Positions 31,359 to 42,566 of a DNA stretch of 64,000 nucleotides are shown here, piece after piece; position 1 is the first letter of the stretch; the number at the start of each line of letters is the position of its first letter. The notes under the pieces are model-generated. The model saw only the letters and a list, made by a program, of their open reading frames with translations. It was not told the origin of the DNA and did not search any database. The stretch is from Trichosporon coremiiforme (taxonomy: Eukaryota > Basidiomycota > Tremellomycetes > Trichosporonales > Trichosporonaceae): assembly GCA_039545355.1 (NCBI GenBank), contig BCJJ01000022.1, positions 731,986-795,985 on the forward strand, read 5' to 3'. Position numbers and translations under genes: made by a program.

Positions 31359-32702
31359 TCAGAAGGGGAGCTCGCGGGGGAGGTCCGAGTGGTCATAGCT
31401 GCCCCCGTTCTTCTCGTGATCGGCAATAGTGCTTCCGTCGCTCTTCTTAGACTTGAGGATGTACTTGTAAATAACGAGTCCGTCGAGTCCGACCGGTCCA
31501 CGCGCGTGCGTCTTGCCCGTGCTGATGCCGACCTCGGTACCGAGTCCGTACCGCGTGCCGTCTGCGAAACGCGTGCTCGCATTCACGAAACAGTTGGCAG
31601 AGTCGAGACCCTTGACCCACGAGGCCATCGCGCTCTCGTCCTCGGTCACGATGCTGTCGGTGTGGTGGGAGGAGTGCTGGTTGATGTGCTGGATCGCCTC
31701 CTCCACGCTTCCGACCGTCTTGACGGCGAGGATGGGGCCGAGGAACTCGGTTCGGAAGTCTTCCTCCGTTGCCGGGGTGGCCTTGGCGGCCGCCTCGGTG
31801 TGCTTCAGAGCCGCGAGGGTCTTCTCGTCACAACGCAGCTCGACGCCAGCCTCGACGAGAGCCGAAGCGACGGCGGGCCAGTGCGTGTCCACGATGGCAG
31901 AGTGCACCAGCATCGTCTCGGCACTGTTGCACGCGGCCTGGTAGTCCGTCTTGGACTCAACCGAGACGCGGATCGCCTTCTTCTCATCGGCCGAGGCGTC
32001 CAGGTACACGGCACAGATACCGTCGGCGTGGCCCATGACGGCGATGCGGGTGTTGTTCTGGATGCTCGTCACGAGAGCGTTGCCGCCGCGCGGCATCACG
32101 AGGTCGATGTACCGGTCCTGGGCAAGGAGGGCGGAGATCTCCTCGCGCGAAGTGACGGTCTGGACGAAGGTCTCGGGCAGCTTGGTCTTGGCGAGCGCCT
32201 CGGCGATGAGGCGCGACAGGACCGCCGTCGTGTTGGCAGACTCCTTGCCGCCCTTCAGGATGGCGGCGTTGCCCGACTTGATCGCGAGAGCGGCAATGTT
32301 GACGACGACTTCCGGGCGGGCCTCGAAGATGACGAGCAGCACGCCGACGGGGCACGTCACGCGGTACAGGTCCAGGTCGGGGCCGAGACGCTTCGCAAAC
32401 GTGCAGATGCCCGTCGGGGCAGGAAGAGCCTGCACGTCCGTGATGCCCGCCAGCATGGCGTCGTACTTCCCCGGCCTGCTCAGGTCGAGGCGAGAAAGGA
32501 GGGAGGAGGACAGCTTGCCCTGTTCGACGAGGGGGGCAGCGGCCTCCATGTCCTTCTTGTTGGCCGCGAGAACCTCCTCTCGGGCCGAGGCGAGGGAGGA
32601 GCGGATCGAGTCCAGGGCGACATTACGCTCCGAGGGGTCGATGAGCTGCGACGCCTCGAAGGCGCGCCGGGCGGCGATGGCGACTTGCTCTGCTGAAGCC
32701 AT
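31359..32702 (-). CDS. PRO2: Gamma-glutamyl phosphate reductase
   Basis: Single exon, 447 aa. The enzyme reduces gamma-glutamyl phosphate to glutamate-5-semialdehyde with NADPH, the second step of proline synthesis. Family motifs are in order: CPVGVLLVIFEARPEV, IKSGNAAILKGGKE, DLVMPRGGNALV, the catalytic cysteine C258 in YQAACNSAETMLVH, and TEFLGPILAVKTV, then NASTRFADGTRYGLGTEVGI. Length is close to the 450 residues of the yeast enzyme. The long plus-strand frame over the same bases is a shadow caused by GC-rich codon use. No intron is needed, which is unusual here. Confidence 0.97.
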   Translation of the reverse strand: MASAEQVAIAARRAFEASQLIDPSERNVALDSIRSSLASAREEVLAANKKDMEAAAPLVEQGKLSSSLLSRLDLSRPGKYDAMLAGITDVQALPAPTGICTFAKRLGPDLDLYRVTCPVGVLLVIFEARPEVVVNIAALAIKSGNAAILKGGKESANTTAVLSRLIAEALAKTKLPETFVQTVTSREEISALLAQDRYIDLVMPRGGNALVTSIQNNTRIAVMGHADGICAVYLDASADEKKAIRVSVESKTDYQAACNSAETMLVHSAIVDTHWPAVASALVEAGVELRCDEKTLAALKHTEAAAKATPATEEDFRTEFLGPILAVKTVGSVEEAIQHINQHSSHHTDSIVTEDESAMASWVKGLDSANCFVNASTRFADGTRYGLGTEVGISTGKTHARGPVGLDGLVIYKYILKSKKSDGSTIADHEKNGGSYDHSDLPRELPF

Positions 32703-33029
32703 TGTCGTTTTGGGTTCGGTTTGGTTGAGGTGAGGAAGGGGCGGTGACCGTGCTGAGCGATCAGAGACGAGCTACGGATGCGGAGGAGGGAGATTCCGAC
32801 TCATGCGAGTGGAGATGCGCACCGTGGGAAACTTACCCCGGCCGCCAGACGGCCTTCTCCAGGAACACCTTGAAGGGTTAGCGGTGACCGACGCTAGCAT
32901 GTTTGACAGGAGGCGATAGGGCGCATGCACCGAAGTGGGACCAGCTTCTACGATCATCGACTCTTTGGAAACGCACACTGCACGACCCTTCCATTGACAA
33001 CGCAGCGTGTCATGTTCGCTTGAAGCATC
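32703..33029. promoter_or_regulatory. Divergent intergenic region between PRO2 and the NIPA-like gene
   Basis: A 327-base gap between two divergent ATGs, so both promoters lie here. No recognised site was found. Confidence 0.35.
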
Positions 33030-34696
33030 ATGGCAAACGACACTTCGGGGAGTGAAGGGAGCGCCGCGTCTTACGTCGGCGTCGCTATCGCTTGTGCCGG
33101 CAACATTCTCATTTCGCTAGCCCTGTAAGAAAGCTGACATGCGCATCTTGATAGCTGACAATCAGGACACTGCAGAAGCTCGCGCATCAACGGCAAGACC
33201 CCTCGCGACCCTCCACGCCAGGACGGAAGAGCAGCACGCCGAGCCCCGCCCCGCTTCCCTCCGTCACACCCCTCGCCTCCCCACTAGCGCATCGGGGCCC
33301 GTCCGACTCCCAGCCCTTCGAGACGTACGAGGTCGAACTCTCTGAGACCCCAGCCGACGATGACGAGCCCCACAGTCCCCGCGGCGTCGACGGCGAGGGC
33401 GACTACCTCCGCTCCAAGCTGTGGTGGACGGGACTAGGGCTCATGGGACTCGGCGAAACGGGCAACTTCCTCTCTTACGGGTTTGCGCCAGCTAGTGTCG
33501 TCGCGCCCCTTGGAACTGTTGCGCTTATTGCGAACTGTTTCTTTGCCCCGTTGATTCTGAGAGAGAGCTTCACACGCCGGAATGTGCTCGGCATGACGCT
33601 CGCTATCGTGGGCGCTGTGACTGTCGTGTGGTCCGCCACCGACTCGAAGCCGAGGGTGAGTCTGTCAAAGGTATCTGCGCACAAATCACGCACACAAGGG
33701 GGTGGATGTCAGCGGGACTAAGCCCCCGCGGACGTGGGATGTGTGTTTTGGGCCCGTGGCACTGCAGCAACTCGGAAGCGTGTTTCAGCTGACAGCAGAT
33801 GTCGCCCAACCAATTGCTCTCAGCCGTGCTTGCGCCCGCCTTCCTGATCTACACGGGGCTGAATATCCTTCTCCTCGTGCCGCTCACTATCCTCAGCGGA
33901 ACGCAATACGGCGCACGCTGGATCGGGATCGACGTCGGTACCTGCGCCCTTTATGGCGGGTACACCGTCATGGCGACCAAGGCTCTGAGCTCGCTACTCT
34001 CTGCCGTCTTTCTCAAGGCGTTCGCGTACCCCATCACGTGGATTGCCGTCGTTGTGCTTGTCGTAACTTCGGTGCTGCAAATCAAGTACCTGAACCGTGC
34101 ACTGATGCGCTTCGAGTCTAAGGTAAGCTGAAACGCTGATATTAGCTAACAGGCAGGAAGTCATCCCCACGCAGTTCGTGTTCTTCTCCATGTCGGCCAT
34201 CGTTGGCAGCGCGGTGCTGTACCAGGAGTTCCGGGGGCTCAGCTTCTCCCAGTTTGTCAACTTTGCTTTTGGTGTGAGTTCACAGCTAGCTGGCTGGAAG
34301 TCATTAGCTGACAGCCAGATCGCCACAACCTTCCTTGGTGTGTACTTCCTCACGAACCCTGTCGACCCCACGTCGGCACCGAACACACCGTCCCATACAC
34401 CAGCCTTGCAGAGTGTAGACGAAGAGACACCCTTGCTGTTCGACGCGGCGTCAAGTATCGCACGGCGGTCGTCGCTGCGGCCACAGATACCAGTCGCTGC
34501 ACCGCCGAGGGCACTCGCGCACAAGCCGAGTGCGGGCAGCCTTACTCGCCTGCCGACGAGCCAGGGCGGCCTCCTCCTCATCTCCTCAACGCCGAGCACG
34601 CCAGTCATGCTTCCCCGCAGCGGACGGGGACGGAGCGACTCGAACGCCGGCGCAGAATCTCCACTGTTGTCCCCTGTATCATCTAGACGCATTTAA
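33030..34696 (+). CDS. NIPA-type magnesium transporter (DUF803)
   Basis: CDS join(33030..33124,33166..33655,33799..34122,34157..34273,34319..34696), 467 aa. NIPA proteins are multi-pass membrane carriers of Mg2+. Helices seen are YVGVAIACAGNILISLAL with LQKLAHQ, LWWTGLGLMGLGETGNFLSY, FAPASVVAPLGTVALIAN, RRNVLGMTLAIVGAVTVV, and further ones in exons 3 to 5; the family hallmark EVIPTQFVFFSMSAIVGSA crosses splice 3, and LGVYFLTN closes the core. A 55-residue Pro/Ser insert separates helices 1 and 2, and a 120-residue Ser/Pro-rich tail follows. Intron 3 is only 34 nt, the shortest I found in the window. Confidence 0.88.
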
Positions 34697-34935
34697 TGAC
34701 TCTCACCATCATGCATACATTAGCGACGTGCTGCAAGCCGGCGAGGCATGATGAATGGAAACTTCGTGCATCGGTACGCGTCCGAAATGTTACAAAGATG
34801 CAGCCCTAGAGCTTTGTCTACTCGAATCTCTCTCCCAGACGCCGTAGCCTCCCAGGCTACCCTTCTTTCGCCTACCTCTACCCCTCATCCCATGAAACGC
34901 CTCGCTCCATCAATTCCTTGCACGCCACGCCACGC

Positions 34936-36640
34936 CTACACCAGGTTGAGCTTCTCGTTCTTCTCCATGTCCGACGAGTCCTCGTAGTTCATGGGGACAG
35001 CGGGCGTGTCCTCCAGGACGTCATGGACGGGGTGGTCGATGAGCGTCTCGCGGGCGGGGAAGAGCTTGTTGAGAAGATAGTACACGTTGAGGGCGATGAA
35101 GTGCGCCACAATGTTGCTGACCATGTAGACATACTTGATGTTGCCAATCTTGATGTTGGGGTTGATGGCATTGACCATGCCGGGCATGTTGGGCGCGACG
35201 GCACAAATGACAGCAACGTAGGCGCGCCAGTTCCACCCTTTAGTGTAATAGTACATGCCATGGGGCACGTAGAGCTCGTAGACGTTATAGCGCCCGTGCT
35301 TGATGACGAAAAAGTCGAAGAACATCAACGACGCCATCGGCGCAAGAATGACAGAGTACGAGCCCATGAAGGTCAGGAAGTTGGCGGCGCTCTGGAGCAC
35401 CTTCCAGGGCACGAAGCCCCAGACGCCGACGATGGCGACGAAGATCTGCCCGCGCCGGATGTTCATCCATTTCGGGAACAGGGCCGCGAGGTCGTTTGCG
35501 GCACTGATACTGTTCGCGCTCACATTTGTCGTCACGTTTGCCAGGGCCCAGGCCAGCGACGCGAGGAACATGGCCGCCCGGCCGCCGGGAGACGTGCCCC
35601 ACTTGCTCACGATCAGGTAGGGCTGGTACAGCACGTCGCCGTACACTGGGAGCAGGCAGGCGGCAGTGATGGCAGCGACGATCGAGACGAGCGTGTTGAT
35701 GATCGGGAAGGCGAAGAGCTGCAGCCACGAGCTCTTCGGGTTGCGGCAGTATCGGCTGAAGTCGGCGACATTGACGCCCATCGTCGCCCAGGTGCCCTGC
35801 ACACTGGTGACTGAGTACATGAACGCGATAAACCTGGGAACGCCGGGGCCGACGCGGTTCGCGGGGGTCGAGAGAGCGAAAGCAATACCGGGACCATCAC
35901 GGCACTTGACGAGCGCCCAGATCATGGTACCAAGAGCTACGACGGGGACGAGGCACGCCTTGGTGTAGAACACGGGCTGGAGCTTGGAGGGGTGCACGAG
36001 CAGGAAAGGGAACTGGATGACCCAGATGATGAAGAAGGACAGGAAATCCTTCGTCGTCGCTCCCTGCGAGGCGGGGATTTGGTTCGGAAGTCGAGCGTAC
36101 GATGGCCAGATCGCCTCAATCGCGTAGCTCACGTACTGGCCGGCGGCGAAGGTGTTAATTGACAGCCAGAAGCAACCCATGATGCAGCGGGACTGGGCGT
36201 CAGCTCTATCCCCTCACTTCCTACCAAACTGTCCTTCGGTCCAGTGTACTCACGATAACGACGAACCGACTTCCGTAGTATCCATAAACCCCGCGCGAGG
36301 AAACCGCAAAGGGCACATGCAGCGTGCCACCGACGACACCGTTGCACGCAATCACGATGGCGGACAGGAACGAGCCGGCAAACACCGCAAGGCAGGACTC
36401 CCACCACGTCAGGCCCATGCCGACGAAGGCGGCGGTCGTCGCCCATCCACCGGGCTGGAAGAGGTCGCACACCCAGTACGAGAAGAAGGTCCATCCCGTC
36501 CAGGTCCTGTACTCGGGGGGCGTCGGGTCCATGTCCTTGTTGCTCCAGACACCATCGGGGGCGATACACGAGTCCTCCTTCGGCAGCAGCCAGTAGGACC
36601 TGGGGTTGGATATGGACTGCTTCATGTTGGTCTTGCGCAT
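34936..36640 (-). CDS. NCS1-family permease (nucleobase/allantoin/thiamine type)
   Basis: CDS complement(join(34936..36192,36254..36640)), 547 aa. NCS1 permeases import purines, pyrimidines, allantoin, uridine or thiamine with H+ or Na+. The N-terminal signature is NKDMDPTPPEYRTWTGWTFF with SYWVCDLFQPGGW, followed by LTWWESCLAVFAGSFL and HVPFAVSSRGVYGYYGS. Twelve hydrophobic helices can be counted, with GVNVADFSRYCRNPKS and NVTTNVSANSISAANDL matching the conserved helix 6 and 8 regions of the Fur branch. The intron is 61 nt. Substrate cannot be read from the sequence. Two GATAAG sites lie about 110 bases upstream, which fits nitrogen control. Confidence 0.88.
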
Positions 36641-38044
36641 GGTGATGAGGAGCGGTGAGCTCTATTGGAGGGAGTTGCGGGTCGAAATAAGAGCTCGTGG
36701 GAGCGGGTGGACGCAGAACAGGCGGGCGCAGCAGCTATGGGGCGAGATAAGAGCTCTAAGATAAGAACTCTAAGAGTGGTCCGCGGGTCGAGATCGAAGA
36801 GGGTGAGATTGCTGCGAGCAGTGTTGCCCCGCAAGAGTCAGTGAGGTGAGAGATTCTCTCGGATGAGAGAAGAGAAGAGGAGCGGGCACGACGATCAACA
36901 TTATCAGCCCAAACTTTAGCCTAGCTTGCATCAGCGCGCGACCACTGCCCAATCGCTCCATGCCCAAAGGATGCCAGGAGCGGGCTACAAAAGTCTGCAG
37001 AGGTCCAGAGCCCGGCTGCCGCAGCCCGGGGACCCATCTCGACCCATCCGGGCCATCTGAGCCAGGCTCGGTGGTGTCGCACGACACCTCTGTCCCAAGG
37101 TCTACAGCGACGCGGGGAAATTTCTCAGTCCCACTCCAGCCCAGCGCGCCGGTTCTGCCTGAAGAGGAGCATGAACAAGGTTGAGATCCTGCAAGAGCCC
37201 GCGCGCTGCGTGAGAGCCCGCGAGAGCCCGTGTGCCCATGTGGTGCATCGAGTGGGGCAACATTTTGATCGCCGGAGCCACACCACTCTACGGTGCATCT
37301 CGGTGACAGACATTCGTGGTGCTCCATACTCCAAGACGCCGAGTTCACCGGTGCCTTGAAGTTTTCCTGGATCTCACCTGACCGCTGTGCCATTTCTGCT
37401 CATCTGCAGGGGGCGACACCGGGCGGGACACGCGCAGACCCGGCGTATGACGAGCACCGAGGCTGTCAGATGAACCTTTGCGCGAATTAGAGAGCAGAGA
37501 AGAGCAGGAGAGCAAGACAATGGTAAGGATAATCTTCGGAGTTCGAAGGGGAAATGCGCAAATCTGGTTGATCCGTGCATTGCGCAAGCCATGTCTCGGG
37601 ACATGGTCTGGACGCTGACGACGGCGTTGAGCAGGTTGCAGACGCCTGCACGCGAGCTACGGATTAACAGATACGAACACAGTGGAAGACATGAGGTGTG
37701 ACATGGCGCCGTCAAGAGCCATTACAATCGCACGGCCATCTCGTGGCGTGTCGATCATCGCGCTGCCTGCGCTCCTGACCAAGGAATGCACTACGCCCAT
37801 ACACATACCGCAGGACCTCTCCACTTGCCGGAACCATGAATACATGTCTTGCATTTCGCTACAAAGATATCTCGTCAGAGCCGATAGGTTGGGGTGGTCA
37901 CATGAACCTCTTCGGGCTAGATAATCCGAAACTCCTCTCAGAATACACTATGCATCAGTCACAAGTAGCGTAGGTCGGTCGGGTCGGTTGATGGCCCCGC
38001 GATGGCGCGTGGGCGGACGATGGCGGTCCCGGTCCGCACCCACT
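36641..38044. other. Intergenic region (1.4 kb) upstream of the permease
   Basis: No gene seen. The left end carries the permease promoter with GATAAG sites and three AAGA(G/A)CTC words; the rest shows nothing recognisable. Confidence 0.35.
36746..36765. promoter_or_regulatory. Two GATAAG sites upstream of the NCS1 permease
   Basis: GATAAG at 36746-36751 and 36760-36765 are spaced 14 bases apart, 106-125 bases before the permease ATG at 36640. Paired GATAAG boxes are the binding sites of fungal nitrogen-regulating GATA factors (AreA/Gln3 type), and NCS1 permeases are common targets. Confidence 0.5.
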
Positions 38045-38965
38045 TTACGCCGGGAAGTCCTTGTCACGGCCCCAGTGGCCGGTCTTCTCGACACGGGCTA
38101 CGGCGGCCTTGAGGTCCTCCATGTACATATTGTGCCGGCGCTGTCGGACGCTGTCGGGGAAGTAGGGGTAGATAAAGGAAAGGCTGTTGATGGCGGCCTG
38201 GTACTGGATCCAGTCGAGGGTGGACGGGTGCAGGTCGTACTCGCGCTGGAGACGGGGAGGCAGGAGCTGCTTGGTCACGATGCGCGAGAGGGGGATGAGA
38301 GCCTGCATGTTCCAGGGCAGATTCTTGGGCCATAGAAGGTCGCGCGACAGACGTTTCGCCTCGGGCGTAACCTCGAGCGTGGCGATCATGTGGTCCCAGT
38401 AGACCCAGAAGTCGTCAAGCGTCTTGGGCCACATCTCGGGCGGCATCCGCAGCGACGTCCCGAACACGGCGCTCTGGCGGTACATCGCCTCCATGCGCTC
38501 CTGGGAGATCTTGCCGAAGAGGCGCTCGTGCACAAGCACGAGAGACACGAACAGCGTGGCCGCAGTCCAGAGGTGCAGCTCGGGGTCGTTCGCGTCGTAG
38601 CGCTCCCCGTTGACCTCGCCGTTCACCCGCGCGTGGTACTTGTGGATCACGCTGAAGATGGCCTTCTTCTCCCTCTCGGTGCCGAACACGGATGCGTTCA
38701 GGAACCGCGCCGTGTTCCGGAGTCGCTCCGGGATACGGGATGCGAAGGTGCTGTGTCCCGCTGTGCCGCGCGCAATGCCGGGGTGCGCAAACTGACACAG
38801 AATGGCCAACTGTCCCCCGAGGAGGTAGATGTCCTCGACGATCATCTCGCGAAGAATGGCCGGCTCCTCGATCGTGTCGTGGATGTGGACATCGAGGCGG
38901 CGGCGAAGACCAGCGCCATCCGTGCTGGGGACCTCCGTCGCGGTCGTGGTAGCAACTGCTGCCAT
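38045..38965 (-). CDS. DUF2236 protein (MpaB / latex-clearing-protein-like oxygenase family)
   Basis: Single exon, 306 aa from the ATG at 38965; the frame is open upstream to 39082, but the first 39 residues there look untranslated. DUF2236 features seen are HPGIARGTAGHSTF, RFLNASVFGTEREK, then DANDPELHLWTAATLFVSL, which is the typical D-P-x-L-H-x-W helix of the family, and WPKNLPWNMQAL. Members are haem-dependent oxygenases in bacteria and in the fungal mycophenolic acid pathway (MpaB'), and most fungal copies are uncharacterised. No signal peptide or TM helix is seen. Confidence 0.75.
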   Translation of the reverse strand: MAAVATTTATEVPSTDGAGLRRRLDVHIHDTIEEPAILREMIVEDIYLLGGQLAILCQFAHPGIARGTAGHSTFASRIPERLRNTARFLNASVFGTEREKKAIFSVIHKYHARVNGEVNGERYDANDPELHLWTAATLFVSLVLVHERLFGKISQERMEAMYRQSAVFGTSLRMPPEMWPKTLDDFWVYWDHMIATLEVTPEAKRLSRDLLWPKNLPWNMQALIPLSRIVTKQLLPPRLQREYDLHPSTLDWIQYQAAINSLSFIYPYFPDSVRQRRHNMYMEDLKAAVARVEKTGHWGRDKDFPA

Positions 38966-40494
38966 GGTGGTGGATTTTGTCAGAAGTGTCTTCGGGGCCC
39001 GAGGGTAGGGAACAGACCTCCGGGTTATATGCTTTCCGAAGTCCTGTGGGCCCCGGGAAAGAGAGTGAGGGCCCCAGGTCACAACAACGTGCGGCGCGCA
39101 ATGGGAGGGTGGAACGCTGGGCAGTAGCCGCGGAACGCTGGAGACGCTGCCTTTTTGCTAGCTAGTCTCGCTAGTGCCTTTGCTAGCTTGTGGGCATCGC
39201 ACGACGACACGGTGATCGTTGACCTCGTTAGGTCTCGATACTGAGTCGACCGGCCGCCGAGAACTGTCCACAGATCGGCGCGTAAGACCCCGTGACTGAT
39301 TCAGCGCAACTGTCGTGAGTGCTTCTGCCGTTGGGTGCTCGGCAGATGTTGAGGATCGAACCATCTCCGCGACATCGACCGACTCATTTCCGCCTTGGGT
39401 GGCGAACAATTACGTAAGTACTGGCTGTCAGGCACTGGGCCACGGCGTGATCGCGAGCTCGAGTCCAACGCCAGGCCGAGGGCGATGCTGGATCTGCTGA
39501 CCCCAGGTATCGCTGGTTATGCCGCCTGGCGCAGATATAGCTCGGAGTGGGGTCGCTCCGCGAGTGCAGTGCTGTGCTGGAGAGGCATCGTGCGCGTGCG
39601 GAATGGACGGTGCGGAATGCCTAGCTTATCTCTGACTCTGTGATGGCCCTCGAAACATCACGCTAAGACAGCTTCTGCCCGAAAAGGAGAGGGCAACTCT
39701 CGGAAAACTCCTGAGTTTCCGGAAGCTACCTTCTCCTCGGAAGCTAGTGACGCTGGGCATGGCAATTCGGGGGCCGATCGGGCCGGTCGAGGTTCTTGTC
39801 TCGGGTTCCAGCAGTGCCCACTGCCATGGGGAAATCACGAGGGCGTGGCATGTGGCATGGAGGTTGCTCTGTGACGAGCAAAGGTCGAAAGGAGGTGCAG
39901 AGAACAATGAGACATCATGGTGAACAATGATGACGGTGTTGGTGTTGTTGTTCGAGAACGATGGGGCAGCGAGAGAACCTGCCATGCCTCATAAGCTTCA
40001 ACGTGCCACTGACGGACGGCCTTTCAAACGTTGTACTCGCCATGACGAGAGGAGGTGTCCGCAGGAGCTGTCGAGACGTTTTGTTACTCGTAGAGAACCG
40101 TCGACGTAGCTTCAGACGACTCGAGGCTGAGTGACCGACATCGCTGGAGACCTCACCAGCTCGTGGCGTCGCACCCATCCAACCTCTGACCTCCGAGCCC
40201 CAAACCTCTGAGCCCCAGCGCTTCAGCACACCCCTGTCCATCAGCTCACCGCAGTCTCCCAGCTGTCCAGACAATGGCGCTCGCGCACTTTCGCACTGCG
40301 AGACTAGCTGACATCCCCAATACTCATCCTTTCCCAGCCTGACGGCAAGGCATGGTACCGCACCGGATGGACAAGCCGTTGTGTGTACGTTCCCACCCTC
40401 GTCAAACTCGCGGGGATACAAGAGGCACGCTGTCGTCCTGTCACATCCCCATCCCTCTGTACACTTTCAACTACGCATCATCAACAGCAACACT
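38966..40494. other. Intergenic region (1.5 kb) between the DUF2236 and ankyrin/TM genes
   Basis: No gene supported. It must carry both divergent promoters. The last 60 bases are a CT/CA-rich leader of the ankyrin gene. Confidence 0.35.
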
Positions 40495-42270
40495 ATGCCT
40501 GTCGCTTGGAATTTGGGCTTGGGGAAGTCCGGGGACAGTAAGAGGAAGGAGGAGCCCGACAAGGTCACCAAGGTGAGCAAGGACGCCACGGTGGCCGCCA
40601 ATGGTACCTTGACCAACGAGAAGGCCACGAAGGCGACCGGAAACGGCAGCGCAACTGCGAAGAACTCTGTCGATGTCAAGAACGTGGCCACCCCAAAAGC
40701 CGCGACCAAGAAGCCGATCGATGTCGCGTCACAGGAGAGCCCCTCCCCGGCGAGCACTCTAAGCCTCGACAAGCCGAGCAAGGTTGTCGCGAACGCCTTC
40801 ATCGCGAAGAAGGCGCCCACTCCTGAAGCGCCGAAGGACAAAACTCAGACCGGTGTATCCAGCAAGGACGCCAAGCTCCCCGAACAGGCTCTCCAGGACG
40901 CCAACGCCCAGCCCTCGCCCCCGGTCACCAAGCGTGGCCGCTTGAGGAGGCGCTTCTCTCGCAGCGCCACCAAGGACGTCATTCTCAAGGAGGTCACTCC
41001 CAAGAAATTTGACACCAAGGATGTTGTCTTCAAGGATGTCGGAATCAAGGACGATGCTCTCAAGGTTGATTCTCACAAGGTGGCGCGCACTGGGGGCGTC
41101 GTCGCCAAGAATGATGGCGAGGATGTTGTCCCAAGCAAGCCTTCGACGTCCGCCAGCACGAACGGCCACGCCCGGATCGCTTCACGCACTGGCAAGGATC
41201 GCGTTGACCCCGACACCGGTGACGACAAGCTGAAGTCCCCCACCGAGGAGACTCAGCTTGAGGCTCCCCCCAAGATTGCCTTTCTCATTGAGCCTCCGTC
41301 CGATGACGACGCGCAACCCGACACCGAGCCCGCGAACGCGGAGGCCGGCCCCTCGATCGTCATCAAGCCCTCTGACGCCGCTCGCGCTCTAGCGTCCACT
41401 CGTGACATTCTGTCCGCGGCTTCTCTGAGTCGTCAAGGTCGCAATCTGCCCATCACCAGCTATCCCGAGTCGATCATGTCCACCTCGTTCGCTCAGGACA
41501 AGCTCCTGGACGAGGAGCGCTCGCACATCAAGCGTCTCTTCGTCTCTGTCGGGAATGAGGACACCTCGACTCTGGTTTCGCTCCTCACGTCGGAGCTCGT
41601 TTCGCCCAACGTCATGACCGCTGGCGCGATCACACCGCTCGTCTACGCTGCTGCCCGCGGACTTTTCGACTCGACCGAGGCGTTGATCATGCACAGTACC
41701 GACCTTAACCTTCTTTCCCGCTCCGCTTTCGCGGCGTTCGAGCCCGCCAAAGTCGCCTCCGCCAACAAGTTGACCGACGACATGGGCCACTCCGAGCTTC
41801 GTACCCCGCTCATGGCTGCGGCCGAGAACGGGCGTCTCCGTGTCGTTGAGCTTCTCCTCCAGGCCGGGGCCGACGACAGTATCGTCGCTCCCGACGGGCA
41901 GATCGCGCTTCGTCTCGCGATCTCAAACGGACACCGCGAGGTGGCCTACCTGCTCCCCAAGCGTAATGACGGCGTGTCGAAGCGTATCGCGCACCAGCTC
42001 AAGCCTGCCCGCTCCAGCCTCAGGAGCGTGCTCACCTGCTTTCAGATTTTGTGGTACATCACGTTCTTCCTCTGTGCTGCTTGCTGGGGTTTGTTCCTTC
42101 ATGCTTGCCGGCTCGAGGAGAGTTGGGCCAACTTCTGCGCCAACGTCAGGGCCGACTGGGAGTCGGTCCAGAAGGGCTGGAACTGCGTCAAGGAGAAGAT
42201 CTGGGCGGGATGCGAGTGGTTCATGGCCTATTGGCCGCTGCTCATCTCGTGCGGCGAGGACGTCGTTTAG
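40495..42270 (+). CDS. Ankyrin-repeat membrane protein, 5' part of a gene broken by a transposon
   Basis: 591 aa up to a TAG at 42268-42270. Residues 1-300 are Lys/Asp/Thr/Ser-rich and disordered, with repeats of KDV/KDA type words (KDVILKEV, KDVVFKDVGIKDDAL). Ankyrin-like repeats lie around residues 375-500 (ITPLVYAAARGLFDSTEAL, LRTPLMAAAENGRLRVVELL, GQIALRLAISNGHREVAYLL). A TM helix follows (WYITFFLCAACWGLFLHAC, about 518-537). The frame goes on after the TAG for 98 more codons of coding character, until a mariner-like element at 42567. The original protein was therefore probably longer; it may be a pseudogene in this strain. An upstream in-frame ATG at 40381 exists but lies in a leader-like region. 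Confidence 0.7.
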   Translation: MPVAWNLGLGKSGDSKRKEEPDKVTKVSKDATVAANGTLTNEKATKATGNGSATAKNSVDVKNVATPKAATKKPIDVASQESPSPASTLSLDKPSKVVANAFIAKKAPTPEAPKDKTQTGVSSKDAKLPEQALQDANAQPSPPVTKRGRLRRRFSRSATKDVILKEVTPKKFDTKDVVFKDVGIKDDALKVDSHKVARTGGVVAKNDGEDVVPSKPSTSASTNGHARIASRTGKDRVDPDTGDDKLKSPTEETQLEAPPKIAFLIEPPSDDDAQPDTEPANAEAGPSIVIKPSDAARALASTRDILSAASLSRQGRNLPITSYPESIMSTSFAQDKLLDEERSHIKRLFVSVGNEDTSTLVSLLTSELVSPNVMTAGAITPLVYAAARGLFDSTEALIMHSTDLNLLSRSAFAAFEPAKVASANKLTDDMGHSELRTPLMAAAENGRLRVVELLLQAGADDSIVAPDGQIALRLAISNGHREVAYLLPKRNDGVSKRIAHQLKPARSSLRSVLTCFQILWYITFFLCAACWGLFLHACRLEESWANFCANVRADWESVQKGWNCVKEKIWAGCEWFMAYWPLLISCGEDVV

Positions 42271-42566
42271 TATGCGACGTCTGAACCCGTCTACGCCTTA
42301 TTCTGCCTCGTTTGGTATGTCCTCGAGCACGCTCTGGAGGGGGCTCCCATCGCCGCAAACTGGATCTGGAACATGGCCGAAGCTCTTCCCGGGACAATGG
42401 ACAGTGTCTGTCGCCACGCCCCCTATGTTCTGCGCGACTGGCTCCATGCCGCCGAGGAGGCGGCGACCGACGCGATTGAGTGGTTCTGTGCCGGTCTCCA
42501 CGCTCTCGGCCCTCGCTACGACTACGCCAAGACTGTCCTTTTCATCAGCCTCCAAAAGGTGCTGTA

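Noticed and set aside
31314..32696. A 460-codon plus-strand frame over PRO2
   Set aside because: Shadow of the PRO2 coding sequence; no recognisable motifs, and PRO2 itself is certain.
42268..42270. Reassigned UAG codon as a general explanation for both in-frame TAGs
   Set aside because: TAG ends several intact conserved genes here, such as MED31 and AOS1, so the standard code applies.
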